From Hoeflea_A sp963921345 (GTDB lineage: Bacteria; Pseudomonadota; Alphaproteobacteria; Rhizobiales; Rhizobiaceae): a stretch of DNA of 64,000 bases. The stretch covers positions 186,001 through 250,000 of the forward strand of contig CAWUFE020000006.1 of NCBI GenBank assembly GCA_963921345.3, in the 5' to 3' direction. Positions 1 to 8,885 of the stretch are shown piece by piece. The notes beneath the pieces are model-generated. The model saw only the letters and a list, made by a program, of their open reading frames with translations. It had not been told where the DNA came from and ran no database searches. Each line of letters begins with the position of its first letter. Positions within the stretch are counted from its first letter, which is position 1. The position numbers and the translations under genes are program-made.

Positions 1-380
1 ACCACCGTGCGGGCGCGCATGCGGCCATGGCTCGTCTCCAGGACGAAGTGCCCCCCCTGCGCGGACACATGGGTTACGTCGACGCCACACTTCACCGGGG
101 CGCGGAAGCTCTCCGCCCAGTCCTTTATGTAGGCCACGAATTCGTCGCGCAGCATGAACCCGTCCGGATCGTCGCCGCGATACGGCCTGCCCGGCAGATC
201 CACCGTCCAGTTGGGCGTGACCAGGCAGAAGGAGTCCCAGCGGTGGGCCTCCCAGGCATGGGCCACGCCGCCGCGATCCAGCACGACGTGGCCGACGCCG
301 GCCTGGCTCAGATAATAGCTGACGGAAAGCCCGCCCTGACCGGCACCGACGATGATGACATCATGGAACTCGTCACTCAC
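1..380 (-). CDS. FAD/NAD(P)-binding monooxygenase-like oxidoreductase, N-terminal part
   Basis: The reading frame begins with GTG at 380 and runs leftward off the window, so only the first 126 residues are visible. Residues 7-13 read VIIVGAG, followed by GGLSVSYYL, the dinucleotide-binding start of flavin-containing monooxygenase and related flavoproteins. The next segment (WEAHRWDSFCLVTP) resembles the region after the FAD motif in these enzymes. The GTG overlaps the TGA of the DinB gene (GTGA), so it is the third gene of a leftward operon that starts at the ABM-like gene. The substrate is unknown. Confidence 0.75.
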   Translation of the reverse strand, partial: MSDEFHDVIIVGAGQGGLSVSYYLSQAGVGHVVLDRGGVAHAWEAHRWDSFCLVTPNWTVDLPGRPYRGDDPDGFMLRDEFVAYIKDWAESFRAPVKCGVDVTHVSAQGGHFVLETSHGRMRARTV

Positions 381-901
381 GCGGCGTCGCTCCACTGGTC
401 GACATCGCCGCGTCCGTACTTCACCACATCCACCGGCGGCGGGTCGATGCCCGCATGGCTGATCATGTGGTGGACCTGGCCGCGATGATGAATCTGATGC
501 TGGAACAGATTGGTCAGGCAAAGCCGCAGCGGCAGGCTGAAGAACTCGGGCGAATCCATGCCCACGGCCTGGAATGAAAAATCCTCCTCCAACGCAGCCG
601 GATCCATGCTCTGGCAGAATTCGACATACCAGATGTCGTTGCCGCGGTGGGCAGCCTCGAGCGCTGCAAAATCACCGAACAGGACCTCGTCGAGACTGGT
701 ATAGGTCGTCGGCTTCTTCTCCAGCCTCTCCCGATAGATGAGATCGGCCAGGAGGATGTGGTTCATGGTGTTGTGGATCGACTTGAAGAAGCCGCGCCGA
801 TCCTCCTTGCGCTGGTCATCGGTCAGCTGTTTCAGGGCGTTGTAGATCCTGATATTCGCCCAGGCATTGTAGCTGGCGGCCGTCGGCAAATCCAAAAGCA
901 T
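377..901 (-). CDS. DinB/YfiT-fold putative metal-dependent protein
   Basis: This 174-residue protein has the length and pattern of the DinB four-helix-bundle superfamily. His48 in the HNTMNH segment and the cluster HQIHHRGQVHH (135-145) match the three-histidine metal site. DinB-fold proteins include mycothiol or bacillithiol transferases and thiol-dependent isomerases, but the exact reaction cannot be read from the sequence. It lies between an ABM-like gene (12 bp upstream) and a flavoprotein whose start overlaps its stop. The operon is downstream of the AT-rich palindrome at 1251-1271. Confidence 0.8.
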   Translation of the reverse strand: MLLDLPTAASYNAWANIRIYNALKQLTDDQRKEDRRGFFKSIHNTMNHILLADLIYRERLEKKPTTYTSLDEVLFGDFAALEAAHRGNDIWYVEFCQSMDPAALEEDFSFQAVGMDSPEFFSLPLRLCLTNLFQHQIHHRGQVHHMISHAGIDPPPVDVVKYGRGDVDQWSDAA

Positions 902-913
902 GCTTGTCCCTCT

Positions 914-1225
914 TCAGTTCGACGCGCCCTGGGCGCGAACCTCGTATTCGCGAACCGGACCGGGGCGTTTGCCATCCACGTACATGTCGGCGAACATGGT
1001 CGTGATGGTTTCCAGATCCGGGCTGTCGACGAACTCGGCATAGGCTTGCGGGCTCTCCCACACGGTGAAGGCGATACGCTGCTCGGCACCGGCTTCGCCA
1101 AGCAGCATCGCCCGCACAAAGCCCCGATGGGCCTGCATGATCGGTACGGCGCCGGTCTCGAACAGGATCGCGTCCTGTCCCCATTTTTCCGGCTTGCAGG
1201 ACCAGTATGACATTCTGACAAACAC
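914..1225 (-). CDS. Small ABM/dimeric alpha-beta-barrel-like protein
   Basis: The 103-residue product resembles small dimeric alpha/beta-barrel proteins of the antibiotic-biosynthesis-monooxygenase kind: an N-terminal strand, a helix with HRGFVRAMLL, then FTVWESPQAYAEFVDSPDLET. In such proteins the motif around VWES packs against a dimer partner. ATG at 1225 is preceded by GAGG-like bases. It is the first gene of the leftward operon and starts 26 bp from the palindrome at 1251. The function is not assigned; family members range from quinol monooxygenases to heme or stress proteins. Confidence 0.65.
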   Translation of the reverse strand: MFVRMSYWSCKPEKWGQDAILFETGAVPIMQAHRGFVRAMLLGEAGAEQRIAFTVWESPQAYAEFVDSPDLETITTMFADMYVDGKRPGPVREYEVRAQGASN

Positions 1226-1250
1226 GCTTTTCGCTCCTCTTCGATAGCTG

Positions 1251-1272
1251 AAATATATCCATCATATATTTT
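1251..1272. promoter_or_regulatory. Palindromic operator, copy 1 of 3
   Basis: AAATATAT (1251-1258), 5 bp, then ATATATTT (1264-1271) form a perfect inverted repeat. The site sits between the divergent ABM-like gene (start 1225) and the alpha/beta hydrolase (start 1346). The same palindrome occurs at 5269-5289 and 10110-10130, always just upstream of genes. The TATATT cores may also serve as -10 elements, so a repressor bound here would block both promoters. The regulator is not encoded nearby in the window. Confidence 0.75.
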
Positions 1273-1345
1273 GCTTGCAACAGGCGATTTCATTTTCTAC
1301 CATGCAGGATATGCGGAACATCGAGCGCAGGATCGGAGGACGAGC

Positions 1346-2203
1346 GTGACCGAGGTTGTGTATGGCGGGTACGGCCAGGAGGAACTGGACCTCGAATACG
1401 ACATGCGCCGGCGGTGCCCGCATTTCGCCGAGACTTTCGCCGCCATGGAGGCCCACAACAAGCGGGTTGTCGCCAATTTCGACTGCCGGCTGGATGTCGA
1501 ATTCGGCGACAAGCCGGGCGAGAAGCTCGACATCTGGCCAGGTCGCGGCGGCTCGCCTGTTATGCTGTTCATCCATGGCGGATATTGGCGCGCCTTCGAC
1601 AAGGAGATGTTCCGGTTCGTGGCGGAGCGCTTCGTCGAAGCGGGAGCCTCAGTCGTGCTCAACAATTACGATCTCTGTCCGCACGTGACGATGGACGAGA
1701 TAACTCGTCAGAACCGCGCCGCGCTGGCATGGATCTACCGCAACGCAGCATCCTTCGGCGCCGATCCGGGCCGCATCCACGTCACCGGTCACTCCGCCGG
1801 CGGACATCTGACGGCCATGCTGATGGCGACCGATTGGCAGGAATACGGCCTGCCCTTCGACGTCGTGAACGGCGCCGTGCCGCTGAGCGGGCTGTTCGAC
1901 CTGGAGCCGTTGCGCCTGTCCTACCTGAACGCGGATCTGCACATGGATGAAGCGGAAACCGCTCGCAACAGTCCGATCCACCATCTGCCGAAATGGATGC
2001 CGCCCACCGTCGTCGCCGTCGGCGGCGGCGAGACCGACGAATTCCGTCGGCAGTCGAGAATCTACACGGATGCCTGCCGGGCTGCGGGCTTCGATGTCTC
2101 CTATCTGGAGGTCGGTCACTGCGACCACGTCCACGTTGCAGGGGAGTACCGGAACAAACTCAGCCCGCTAACAGCGGCGTTGTTCGCGCAAATGGGTCTT
2201 TGA
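1346..2203 (+). CDS. Alpha/beta hydrolase, kynurenine-formamidase/carboxylesterase-like
   Basis: GTG at 1346 is chosen because GGAGGA lies at 1335-1340; a longer frame to 1271 would run into the operator. The 285-residue protein has the oxyanion motif HGGYW (77-81) and the nucleophile elbow GHSAGG with Ser150. A GHCDHVH segment near residue 260 supplies the likely catalytic His. This HGGxW group includes kynurenine formamidases and small esterases. It starts an operon with a TRAP transporter 50 bp downstream, suggesting it acts on the imported compound, perhaps an amide or ester. The substrate is unknown. Confidence 0.82.
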   Translation: MTEVVYGGYGQEELDLEYDMRRRCPHFAETFAAMEAHNKRVVANFDCRLDVEFGDKPGEKLDIWPGRGGSPVMLFIHGGYWRAFDKEMFRFVAERFVEAGASVVLNNYDLCPHVTMDEITRQNRAALAWIYRNAASFGADPGRIHVTGHSAGGHLTAMLMATDWQEYGLPFDVVNGAVPLSGLFDLEPLRLSYLNADLHMDEAETARNSPIHHLPKWMPPTVVAVGGGETDEFRRQSRIYTDACRAAGFDVSYLEVGHCDHVHVAGEYRNKLSPLTAALFAQMGL

Positions 2204-2252
2204 GACCGGCGCACGACGCCGAAAAGATCAGGGAGAGAGAAGGAAATCCGTC

Positions 2253-3272
2253 ATGAAGAACTATTGCCGCCACATCGGAGCCGCATTCGCCGCGCTGGCG
2301 CTGACCTTCGGAGCCGCCGGCATGGCAACGTCCCAGGAAGTGAAGTGGGACATGCCGAATGAATACGGGGAAACGTCCGTTTCCGGGGAGGCCGACAAGA
2401 TTTTCGCCGAACGGCTGGCGAAAAACAGCAACGGGCGCATTGCCATCACCAATCATTTCGGCGGATCGCTCGGGTATAAATCCAAGGACCATTGGGCCGC
2501 GGTCGAAGACAGCGCCGTGCCCATCGCCAGCACCTATACCGGCGTGTTCACCGGGTTCGATCCGATCTTCCTGCTGAACAACATGCCCTTCATGGCGACC
2601 AATCCGACCCAGAGCAAGGCGCTGATCGATGCCGCCCGGCCCTACTATGCCGAGGCCTTTGCCAAGGGCAATCAGATGCTGCTGCTCACCGAACCGTGGT
2701 CGCCGGTCGGAATCTGGTCGAAACGCCCGATCAAGTCCGCCGACGACATGAAGGGGCTGAAGATCCGGACCTACGACAAGAACGGCACCATCACGCTTCA
2801 GAACATCGGCGCGGCCGCGATCCAGATGAGCTGGGCCGATGTGGTTCCGGCGCTGTCGACCAACACGATCGAAGCGGTTCTGACCTCGGAGGAAGGCGGG
2901 CTGTCGGCCAAGTTCCAGGAGTTCCTGGACCACTTCCACTATGTGAACTTCACCATGGGTTCGAACATGGTGCACATCAACAAGGATGTTTTCGACGCGC
3001 TGCCCGAGGACCTGCAGAAGATCGTTCTCGACACCGCCAAGGAGGTCGAGGACGAACTCTGGGCGGCGTCGCAGGACCGCATCGACCTGAACGTCAAGCG
3101 CCTGGCCGACGCCAACGTGACGGCCATCACGGATGTTCCCGAAGCTTTCATCGTGGAACTCAAGACCGCAGGCCAGCAGGCGGTCGACGAATGGCGCGCG
3201 CTCATGGGCGACGCCAAGGCGGACGAGATCCTGGCTGCCTATGACGCACAGCTCGCCAAGGTGAACAACTAG
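2253..3272 (+). CDS. dctP: TRAP transporter substrate-binding protein DctP
   Basis: A 339-residue periplasmic binding protein of the DctP family. A signal peptide with a hydrophobic core covers about residues 7-27, cut before EVKW. The family signature MKGLKIR is present, whose Arg usually pairs with the carboxylate of the ligand, so the substrate is probably an organic acid. GGAAA near the ATG serves as ribosome site. It is followed by a strong hairpin (3281-3308) and then by dctQ and dctM, making a complete transporter in the same operon as the alpha/beta hydrolase. Confidence 0.93.
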   Translation: MKNYCRHIGAAFAALALTFGAAGMATSQEVKWDMPNEYGETSVSGEADKIFAERLAKNSNGRIAITNHFGGSLGYKSKDHWAAVEDSAVPIASTYTGVFTGFDPIFLLNNMPFMATNPTQSKALIDAARPYYAEAFAKGNQMLLLTEPWSPVGIWSKRPIKSADDMKGLKIRTYDKNGTITLQNIGAAAIQMSWADVVPALSTNTIEAVLTSEEGGLSAKFQEFLDHFHYVNFTMGSNMVHINKDVFDALPEDLQKIVLDTAKEVEDELWAASQDRIDLNVKRLADANVTAITDVPEAFIVELKTAGQQAVDEWRALMGDAKADEILAAYDAQLAKVNN

Positions 3273-3280
3273 ACGGATCG

Positions 3281-3308
3281 AAGTGCCGCCCGGTGACGGG
3301 CGGCACTT
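3281..3308 (+). other. Intercistronic hairpin after dctP
   Basis: A perfect 12-bp stem, AAGTGCCGCCCG (3281-3292) with its complement at 3297-3308, closes a GTGA loop. No clear U-run follows (TTTA only), so partial termination or protection of the upstream dctP message is more likely than full termination. This would give more binding protein than membrane subunits. Similar hairpins follow two other transporter-linked genes in this window. Confidence 0.75.
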
Positions 3309-3331
3309 TATCGGGCAGTGTGGTTCGGGCG

Positions 3332-3862
3332 ATGAGATACTTCCACGTTTTCAGTCACAGCCTGTCGACACTCGCCGTGGCCGCCGCCGTACTGATCCTG
3401 CTCGGCATGACCGGCCTGATTCTGACGGAAGTCGTCCTCAGAACCTTTTTTGCGACATCGACGCACGCGGCCGACGAACTGGTGGGCTACGGCGTCGGCG
3501 GCTTGAGCTTTCTCGCGCTCGGCCATGCGCTCGAGAAACAGTCGCTGATCCGTATGAACCTGCTGATTTCCCGCCTCGACGCCGACGGAGCTGCCCGGCG
3601 GGCGATCGAGGTCGTTTGCGCGCTGCTGGGGATCCTGAGCTGCTCGATCGCATTCTTCTTTTTCACCCGCAACGTCCTGCGCAATTACGAACGCGGCTAC
3701 GTCAGCGAAACAGTCGCGCAGGTGCCGCTGTGGATTCCGGAGACCTTCGTGGCGATCGGACTCGGCGTTTTCGTGCTGCAGCTGATCTCCTACCTCATTC
3801 GGGTTCTGGTCAAAGAGGTCGATCTGGACGCCAGCCGCGCCGCCGACCTGGGCGGCGAGTGA
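3332..3862 (+). CDS. dctQ: TRAP transporter small permease DctQ
   Basis: The protein has 176 residues from ATG 3332. An in-frame start at 3293 is less likely because it lies inside the hairpin. Four hydrophobic segments fit the DctQ four-helix subunit. The first (about residues 14-36) is followed by the amphipathic stretch ADELVGYGVGGLSFLALG that is typical of the family. It pairs with the large permease DctM beginning 9 bp after its stop and with DctP upstream, in the inner membrane. Confidence 0.88.
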   Translation: MRYFHVFSHSLSTLAVAAAVLILLGMTGLILTEVVLRTFFATSTHAADELVGYGVGGLSFLALGHALEKQSLIRMNLLISRLDADGAARRAIEVVCALLGILSCSIAFFFFTRNVLRNYERGYVSETVAQVPLWIPETFVAIGLGVFVLQLISYLIRVLVKEVDLDASRAADLGGE

Positions 3863-3871
3863 CGAGCCGTC

Positions 3872-5182
3872 ATGGAACCCATTCTCCTGGCACTGGCGAC
3901 ATTCGGCTTTCTGGCCCTCTATCTCGGCCTCGGCACCTGGATCTTCGTGGCGCTGCTGATGGTCGGCCTGTCGACCCTCGCCTTTCTGCTGGATTTCTCC
4001 TTTGTGCGCATCGGCTCGGTCATGAAGGGAACCATGTGGCGGACCGCCAGCACCTGGGAACTGGCCGCGGTTCCGATGTTCATCTTCATGGGCGAGATCA
4101 TCTTCCGGACCGACATATCCGAGCGGCTGTTTCGCGGCCTGGCGCCCTGGACCAGCCTCATTCCGGGCCGGCTGCTACACTGCAACATCGTCGGCTGCAC
4201 GCTGTTTGCGGCCGTCAGCGGCTCGAGCACCGCCACCACCGCCACGGTCGGCAAGATCACCATGTCGGAGCTCAATCGCCGCGGCTATGACAGGAACCTC
4301 GCCATGGGTTCGCTGGCCGGCGCCGGCAGCCTCGGCCTGATGATCCCTCCGTCGATTTCGATGATCATCTACGGCGTCCTGGCCGAGCAATCGATCACCG
4401 CGCTCTTCGCGGCCGGCGTGCTGCCCGGACTGCTGATCTCGGGGATCTACTCGGGCTACATCATTTTCCGCGCGGTGACCGGCGACGTGACAGGTCCGAG
4501 CAGCGAAGACGTCCGCTATACCCCGCGCGATTTCCTGCGCAGCTTCGTCGACCTGATGCCGGTCCTCGGACTCATCTTCATCGTGCTTGGCGGCATCTAC
4601 ACCGGCGTCGTAACGCCTTCCGAGGCGGCCGCGCTCGGTTTCGTCGCCTCGTTGCTGCTGGTCATCGTGCTCGGGCAGTTCAAGGTCTCGATCTTCATCG
4701 ACGCGCTGATGGGGGCGACCCGCATCACCTGCATGGTCATCACCATTCTGGTGGCAGCGAGTTTCATGTCGTCGACCATGGCCTATCTGCATGTGCCGCA
4801 GGAAATCTCCAAACTGATCGCCGCGATGAACCTCGGTCCGGTCGGCATCATCGTGCTGATCGGCGTGTTCTACGTTCTGCTGGGCATGTTTCTGGACGGG
4901 CTGTCGATCATGGTCATGACGCTGCCGATCACGTTACCGCTGATCGTCGCCGCGGGCTGGGACCCGGTCTGGTTCGGGATCTTTCTGGTGATCATGATCG
5001 AGTTGGGTCTGATCACGCCCCCGATCGGCTTCAACCTGTTTGTGATGCAGGGCATTACCGGCCGGCCGATCGGGGAAATCGCCCGCGGCGCGTTTCCCTT
5101 CTTCCTGCTCATGCTCCTGTCCGCCGTGATCATCACGGTCTTCCCGCAGATCGCGCTTTGGCTACCCGAAGTGCTCATCTGA
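3872..5182 (+). CDS. dctM: TRAP transporter large permease DctM
   Basis: The 436-residue protein has about 12 hydrophobic segments and the DctM family layout. FAAVSGSSTATTATVG lies in the first half, GSLGLMIPPSISMIIYGVL follows, and LGLITPPIGFNLFV is near the C-terminus. It forms the sodium-driven translocation channel with DctQ. It is the last gene of the hydrolase-dctPQM operon; the next gene begins after a 120-bp gap containing the second AT-rich palindrome. Confidence 0.94.
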   Translation: MEPILLALATFGFLALYLGLGTWIFVALLMVGLSTLAFLLDFSFVRIGSVMKGTMWRTASTWELAAVPMFIFMGEIIFRTDISERLFRGLAPWTSLIPGRLLHCNIVGCTLFAAVSGSSTATTATVGKITMSELNRRGYDRNLAMGSLAGAGSLGLMIPPSISMIIYGVLAEQSITALFAAGVLPGLLISGIYSGYIIFRAVTGDVTGPSSEDVRYTPRDFLRSFVDLMPVLGLIFIVLGGIYTGVVTPSEAAALGFVASLLLVIVLGQFKVSIFIDALMGATRITCMVITILVAASFMSSTMAYLHVPQEISKLIAAMNLGPVGIIVLIGVFYVLLGMFLDGLSIMVMTLPITLPLIVAAGWDPVWFGIFLVIMIELGLITPPIGFNLFVMQGITGRPIGEIARGAFPFFLLMLLSAVIITVFPQIALWLPEVLI

Positions 5183-5268
5183 GCGGAGCGTCTTTTTAGC
5201 GGTCCCCGACAGCGGATTTGTGCCGACGAACGAGTTTTCTCACTTGCGCGATTTCGCCGATTGGACTT

Positions 5269-5290
5269 ATATATATTGTAAATATATTTT
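5269..5290. promoter_or_regulatory. Palindromic operator, copy 2 of 3
   Basis: ATATATAT (5269-5276), 5 bp, ATATATTT (5282-5289): the same palindrome as at 1251 with one mismatch in the left arm. It ends about 15 bp before the start codon of the FAD oxidoreductase and just before its GGAGG ribosome site (5295-5299). It therefore overlaps the expected promoter or early leader of the oxidoreductase-dehydrogenase-MmgE operon. Confidence 0.7.
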
Positions 5291-5304
5291 AGATGGAGGC
5301 TTGC

Positions 5305-6606
5305 ATGTCGCAGCGCTTTGAAGCGGTCATCATCGGTGGAGGCGTGATTGGATGTGCCATCGCCTATGAGCTGGCCAAGGCCGGACAATCGGTGGCGTGC
5401 ATCGAAAAGAACGTGACCGCAGGCTCCGGATCGACCAGCAATTCCTGTGCAATCATCCGCACCCATTATTCGACGCTCGACGGCGCCGCCCTGGCCAAGT
5501 CGAACTACCCCTATTGGGAGGACTGGCCGAGCTATCTGGGCGCCGAGGAGGGCGAGGTGCTGGCGACCTATCGCGAGGTCGGCTGCTGCTATACCTGCTT
5601 CGAGCAAAACAGCTACGGCATCAAGCTGGAGCAGATCGCCAACACGATCGGCATCCCTTACGATGTCTGGACGCCGTCGAAGATGCGGGCCAACCTGCCG
5701 ATTGTCGATCCGGGCCATTTCCATCCGGCCAAGGCGGCGGACGATCCGAATTTCGGCGAGCAGGATGGCGAGTTGCGCTACGTCCTGTTCTTCCCGAAAG
5801 CCGGCTACATCAGCGACCCGATGCTGGCCACCCAGAACATCCAGTCGGCGGCAAAACGCCACGGCGCCACCTTCCTCCTGGGACGCCGTGTCGTCGGCAT
5901 CTCGCGGGCCGGCGACCGGGTGAGCGGCGTCGAACTCGACGACGGCACCGTCATCGAGGCGCCGGTGGTCGTCAATGCATCCGGCCCGCACTCGCACAAG
6001 ATCAACGAGCTGGCCGGCGTCGCCGACAGTATGAACATCAAGACCAGGGCGTTGCGGGTCGAGGTCGCCCATGTCCCCTCGCCCAAGGGCTTCGATTTCG
6101 AAAAGGACGGCCTGATCTGTTCCGATGCCGATATCGGCGGTTACTGGCGTCCGGAAGTGGGCAACAAGATCCTGATCGGCAGCGAGGAACCGGAATGCGA
6201 CCCGCTGGAATGGGTCGACCCGGACGACTACAACACCGACGTCACCGAACAGGCACGCCTGCAGGCGCTGCGCGGGGCACAGCGCTTTCCGTCCATGGGC
6301 GTCCCGAACTCGGTTCAGGGGATCGCCGATCTCTACGATGCGTCGGACGACTGGATTCCGATCTATGACAAGTCGGACCTGCCCGGCTTCTACATGGCCA
6401 TCGGCACCAGCGGCAACCAGTTCAAGAACGCCCCCGTGGTCGGCATGATGATGAAGGCGCTGATCGACTACGAGGCGGCCGGAAACGATCATGACACGGC
6501 GCCGCTCGTGTTCGACCTGCCGAATGTCGATCATCGCCTGGACATGCGGTTCTGCTCGCGCAATCGCGAAATCAATCGTGAAAGCAGCTTTTCGGTCGTC
6601 GGCTGA
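5305..6606 (+). CDS. DAO-family FAD-dependent amine/amino-acid oxidoreductase
   Basis: ATG at 5305 is chosen over 5293 because GGAGG (5295-5299) lies at proper spacing. The 433-residue protein opens with the FAD-binding motif GGGVIGCAIAYELAKAG and has a DAO-family C-terminus (GIADLYDASDDWIPIYD, then a glycine-rich FAD-contact region with GTSGNQFKNAPVVG). The family includes sarcosine, glycine and D-amino-acid oxidases and dehydrogenases that oxidise a C-N bond. It leads an operon with a hydroxyacid dehydrogenase and an MmgE/PrpD protein, consistent with catabolism of an N-containing acid. The substrate is not known. Confidence 0.88.
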   Translation: MSQRFEAVIIGGGVIGCAIAYELAKAGQSVACIEKNVTAGSGSTSNSCAIIRTHYSTLDGAALAKSNYPYWEDWPSYLGAEEGEVLATYREVGCCYTCFEQNSYGIKLEQIANTIGIPYDVWTPSKMRANLPIVDPGHFHPAKAADDPNFGEQDGELRYVLFFPKAGYISDPMLATQNIQSAAKRHGATFLLGRRVVGISRAGDRVSGVELDDGTVIEAPVVVNASGPHSHKINELAGVADSMNIKTRALRVEVAHVPSPKGFDFEKDGLICSDADIGGYWRPEVGNKILIGSEEPECDPLEWVDPDDYNTDVTEQARLQALRGAQRFPSMGVPNSVQGIADLYDASDDWIPIYDKSDLPGFYMAIGTSGNQFKNAPVVGMMMKALIDYEAAGNDHDTAPLVFDLPNVDHRLDMRFCSRNREINRESSFSVVG

Positions 6607-6609
6607 ACC

Positions 6610-7536
6610 ATGACGGCGCGGCCTCCCGCATTCATCGATTGCTACGGCGACCTGGCGGACCGGTTGAGCGACGACATGCTCGCGCTGGTCCAGGAGCTCG
6701 AAGTGTTCCGCAGCGAACCCGGGGACGAGGCCGAGGTGATCCGGCGTCTTCAGGGGCGTCGCAATGTGCTGATCTACATGGCCTATCTGTCGGAGCGGGT
6801 TTTGCGCGCCTGTCCCGACCTCAAGACCATCGCTTACCTGTCGACCGGGCTGGCGACCCATGGCGATCTCGACGCCGCTCAACGGCTCGGCATCCGGTTC
6901 GAGGGCGTCAAGGGCTACGGCGACCGGGCCGTCGCAGAACACGCGATCACTCTGGCGCTGTCGGCACTCAAGCGCCTGGCGGAAATGGATGCCGAGGTCC
7001 GCGCCGACCGTTGGCGCCTGATGCGCGCGGAAGAATTCGGCGGCAAGGTTTTCGGCGTCATCGGTCTGGGCGGCATCGGCAGGGAAACGGCACGCATCGC
7101 CGATGCGCTCGGAGCCCGGGTGGTCGGCTGGACCAGGTCCGGAGACAATGCCGGCGCCCCGGTGGAAATGCAGCCGCTGCAGGATGTTCTGGCACGCTCG
7201 GACATCCTGTCTCTGCATCTGTCGCTCGATCCGACGACCGAGGGTTTCATCGCCGGCGAAGCCTTCGCCCGGATGAAACCCGGTGTGATCCTCATCAACA
7301 CGGCGCGGGCGGGACTGATCGACGAGGCCGCGCTGTTGCGGGCGCTGACCGACGGCACGGTCGGCCATGCCGGGCTGGATGTGTTCCACCAGGAACCGTT
7401 ACCGGCGGACAGCCCGCTTCTGGCATTCGACAATGTAACGCTCACTCCACACTCGGCCTGGCTGACCACCCAGGCGGTCGACCGGTTGCTGGTTTCCGGC
7501 CTGCAGCTTCTGCGCCGACACGTCGCGGAGAGCTGA
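6610..7536 (+). CDS. D-isomer-specific 2-hydroxyacid dehydrogenase
   Basis: A 308-residue NAD(P)-dependent dehydrogenase that interconverts 2-oxo and D-2-hydroxy acids. The nucleotide motif GLGGIGRETA lies near residue 150. The catalytic triad is visible as Arg in NTARAGLID, Glu in DVFHQEPLP and His in TPHSAW. It starts 3 bp after the upstream oxidoreductase gene and ends 1 bp before the MmgE/PrpD gene, so it is co-translated with both. It may reduce the oxo acid left by the upstream amine oxidation; this link is inferred. Confidence 0.9.
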   Translation: MTARPPAFIDCYGDLADRLSDDMLALVQELEVFRSEPGDEAEVIRRLQGRRNVLIYMAYLSERVLRACPDLKTIAYLSTGLATHGDLDAAQRLGIRFEGVKGYGDRAVAEHAITLALSALKRLAEMDAEVRADRWRLMRAEEFGGKVFGVIGLGGIGRETARIADALGARVVGWTRSGDNAGAPVEMQPLQDVLARSDILSLHLSLDPTTEGFIAGEAFARMKPGVILINTARAGLIDEAALLRALTDGTVGHAGLDVFHQEPLPADSPLLAFDNVTLTPHSAWLTTQAVDRLLVSGLQLLRRHVAES

Positions 7537-7537
7537 G

Positions 7538-8875
7538 ATGGCGGGTCGGGCGGTCACGACGCTGGCGCAGGCACTGTGCGCAGCCCGTCTGGCCGACATT
7601 TCGTCGGCGACCGCGAAGCGGGCCGCCGATTGCGTTCTCGACGCGCTGGGCGCCGCCGCGGCAGGGCGGCAAATGGGAAGCACGCAGGCGATGCAGGCGG
7701 CCATGTCGGCGCGCGCCGCGCCCGGCGCCTCCTCGATCTGGTTCGACGGCATCCGCTGCGACCCCGTCTCCGCCGCCACCATCAATGCGATGGCCGCCAC
7801 GGCGCTGGACGTCGACGACGGACACCGGAAGGCGGCCGGACACCCGGGAGCGGCTGTCGTCGCTGCGGCGCTGGCGGTCGCGGAGGATCGCGATGCCAGC
7901 ATGGCGGACATGCTGACGGCGACGATCGTCGGCTATGAGGCCGCGGTCCGCACCGCGCTGGCGCGCAACCCGCAGCACCACACCTCGACGGTGAGCGGCC
8001 GATGGAGCGGCATCGGCGCCGCTGCTGCGGCGGCCTGGCTGCTCGATCTACCGCCGGTAATCATGACCCAGTCGATCCTGATCGCCGAACAGCACGCACC
8101 GCGCGCAGCATCGGCTCTGCATCACGGCTTCGCCGGATCGGACGTCAAGGAGGCGATCGCCTGGTCCGTCCAGACCGGTCTTTGCGCCGTCGAACTCGCC
8201 CGCAACGGCTTCACCGGCTATCCCGACACGTTCGACCAGGACATTCTCTACGATCCGCTGGTTCTGTGTGGCGACCTCGAGCGCTTCGACGCGATCGACG
8301 GTCTGTTTTTCAAGCCCTACGCCTGCTGCCGCTGGATCCATGCCGCGATCGACGGGTTGCTCGAGATCATGGAGGAAACCGGCACGGACGCCGCGTCGAT
8401 TCGATCCGTAACCGTCCGCACCTTCGATCGGGCGGTCGGGCTCGGCAATCATGTTGCTCCCGATTCGGAAGCGCAGGCGCAGTTCTCCATTCCGTTTTGT
8501 CTCGGCGCGGTCGCCGTCCAAGGCCGGTCCGCCCTCACCCCGATGCACCCGAGCCTGCTCCATGACCAGGACACACGGGAATTCGCGCAAAAGGTATCCA
8601 TCCTCCCGGATGCCGACATGAATGCCGAATTCCCGACAAAGGCGCCGGCGATCGTTGAAGTCGAATCCGCCGGCGCCTTTGTCCGATCCCATGTGGATGC
8701 CGCATTTGGCGATCCCACCAATCCGATGCTCCGGGCGGATCTGCAGCGGAAGTTCGCCCAGTTGACGCTAGATTGCCTGTCCCGCGAGCGGGCGGACCGG
8801 ATCATGACCGGTCTGGCCGGCGGAAATTCGGAAGCTCGCGTGCGCGACGTCCTCCGCGATGTGCCGCCTGCCTAA
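7538..8875 (+). CDS. MmgE/PrpD-family protein
   Basis: The 445-residue protein matches the MmgE/PrpD fold, all-helical with a small alpha/beta lid; members include 2-methylcitrate dehydratase and cis-aconitate decarboxylase. Family-like segments are ALDVDDGHRKAAGHPGAAV near residue 90, VSGRWSGIGAAAAAAWLL near 155 and KPYACCRWIHAAIDGLLE near 265. It is the third gene of the oxidoreductase operon and ends 10 bp from the convergent aminotransferase. It probably dehydrates or isomerises a hydroxy di- or tricarboxylate; the real substrate is unknown. Confidence 0.85.
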   Translation: MAGRAVTTLAQALCAARLADISSATAKRAADCVLDALGAAAAGRQMGSTQAMQAAMSARAAPGASSIWFDGIRCDPVSAATINAMAATALDVDDGHRKAAGHPGAAVVAAALAVAEDRDASMADMLTATIVGYEAAVRTALARNPQHHTSTVSGRWSGIGAAAAAAWLLDLPPVIMTQSILIAEQHAPRAASALHHGFAGSDVKEAIAWSVQTGLCAVELARNGFTGYPDTFDQDILYDPLVLCGDLERFDAIDGLFFKPYACCRWIHAAIDGLLEIMEETGTDAASIRSVTVRTFDRAVGLGNHVAPDSEAQAQFSIPFCLGAVAVQGRSALTPMHPSLLHDQDTREFAQKVSILPDADMNAEFPTKAPAIVEVESAGAFVRSHVDAAFGDPTNPMLRADLQRKFAQLTLDCLSRERADRIMTGLAGGNSEARVRDVLRDVPPA

Positions 8876-8885
8876 GGCCCGATAG

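Noticed and set aside
3281..3309. Hairpin read as a full terminator between dctP and dctQ
   Set aside because: There is no real U-run and dctQ-dctM follow with no other promoter visible; partial attenuation fits better.
4870..7389. 839-residue open frame on the minus strand
   Set aside because: It lies opposite dctM, the FAD oxidoreductase and the hydroxyacid dehydrogenase, which have clear motifs. The composition (Arg/His/Gln-rich) is that of antisense GC-rich frames.
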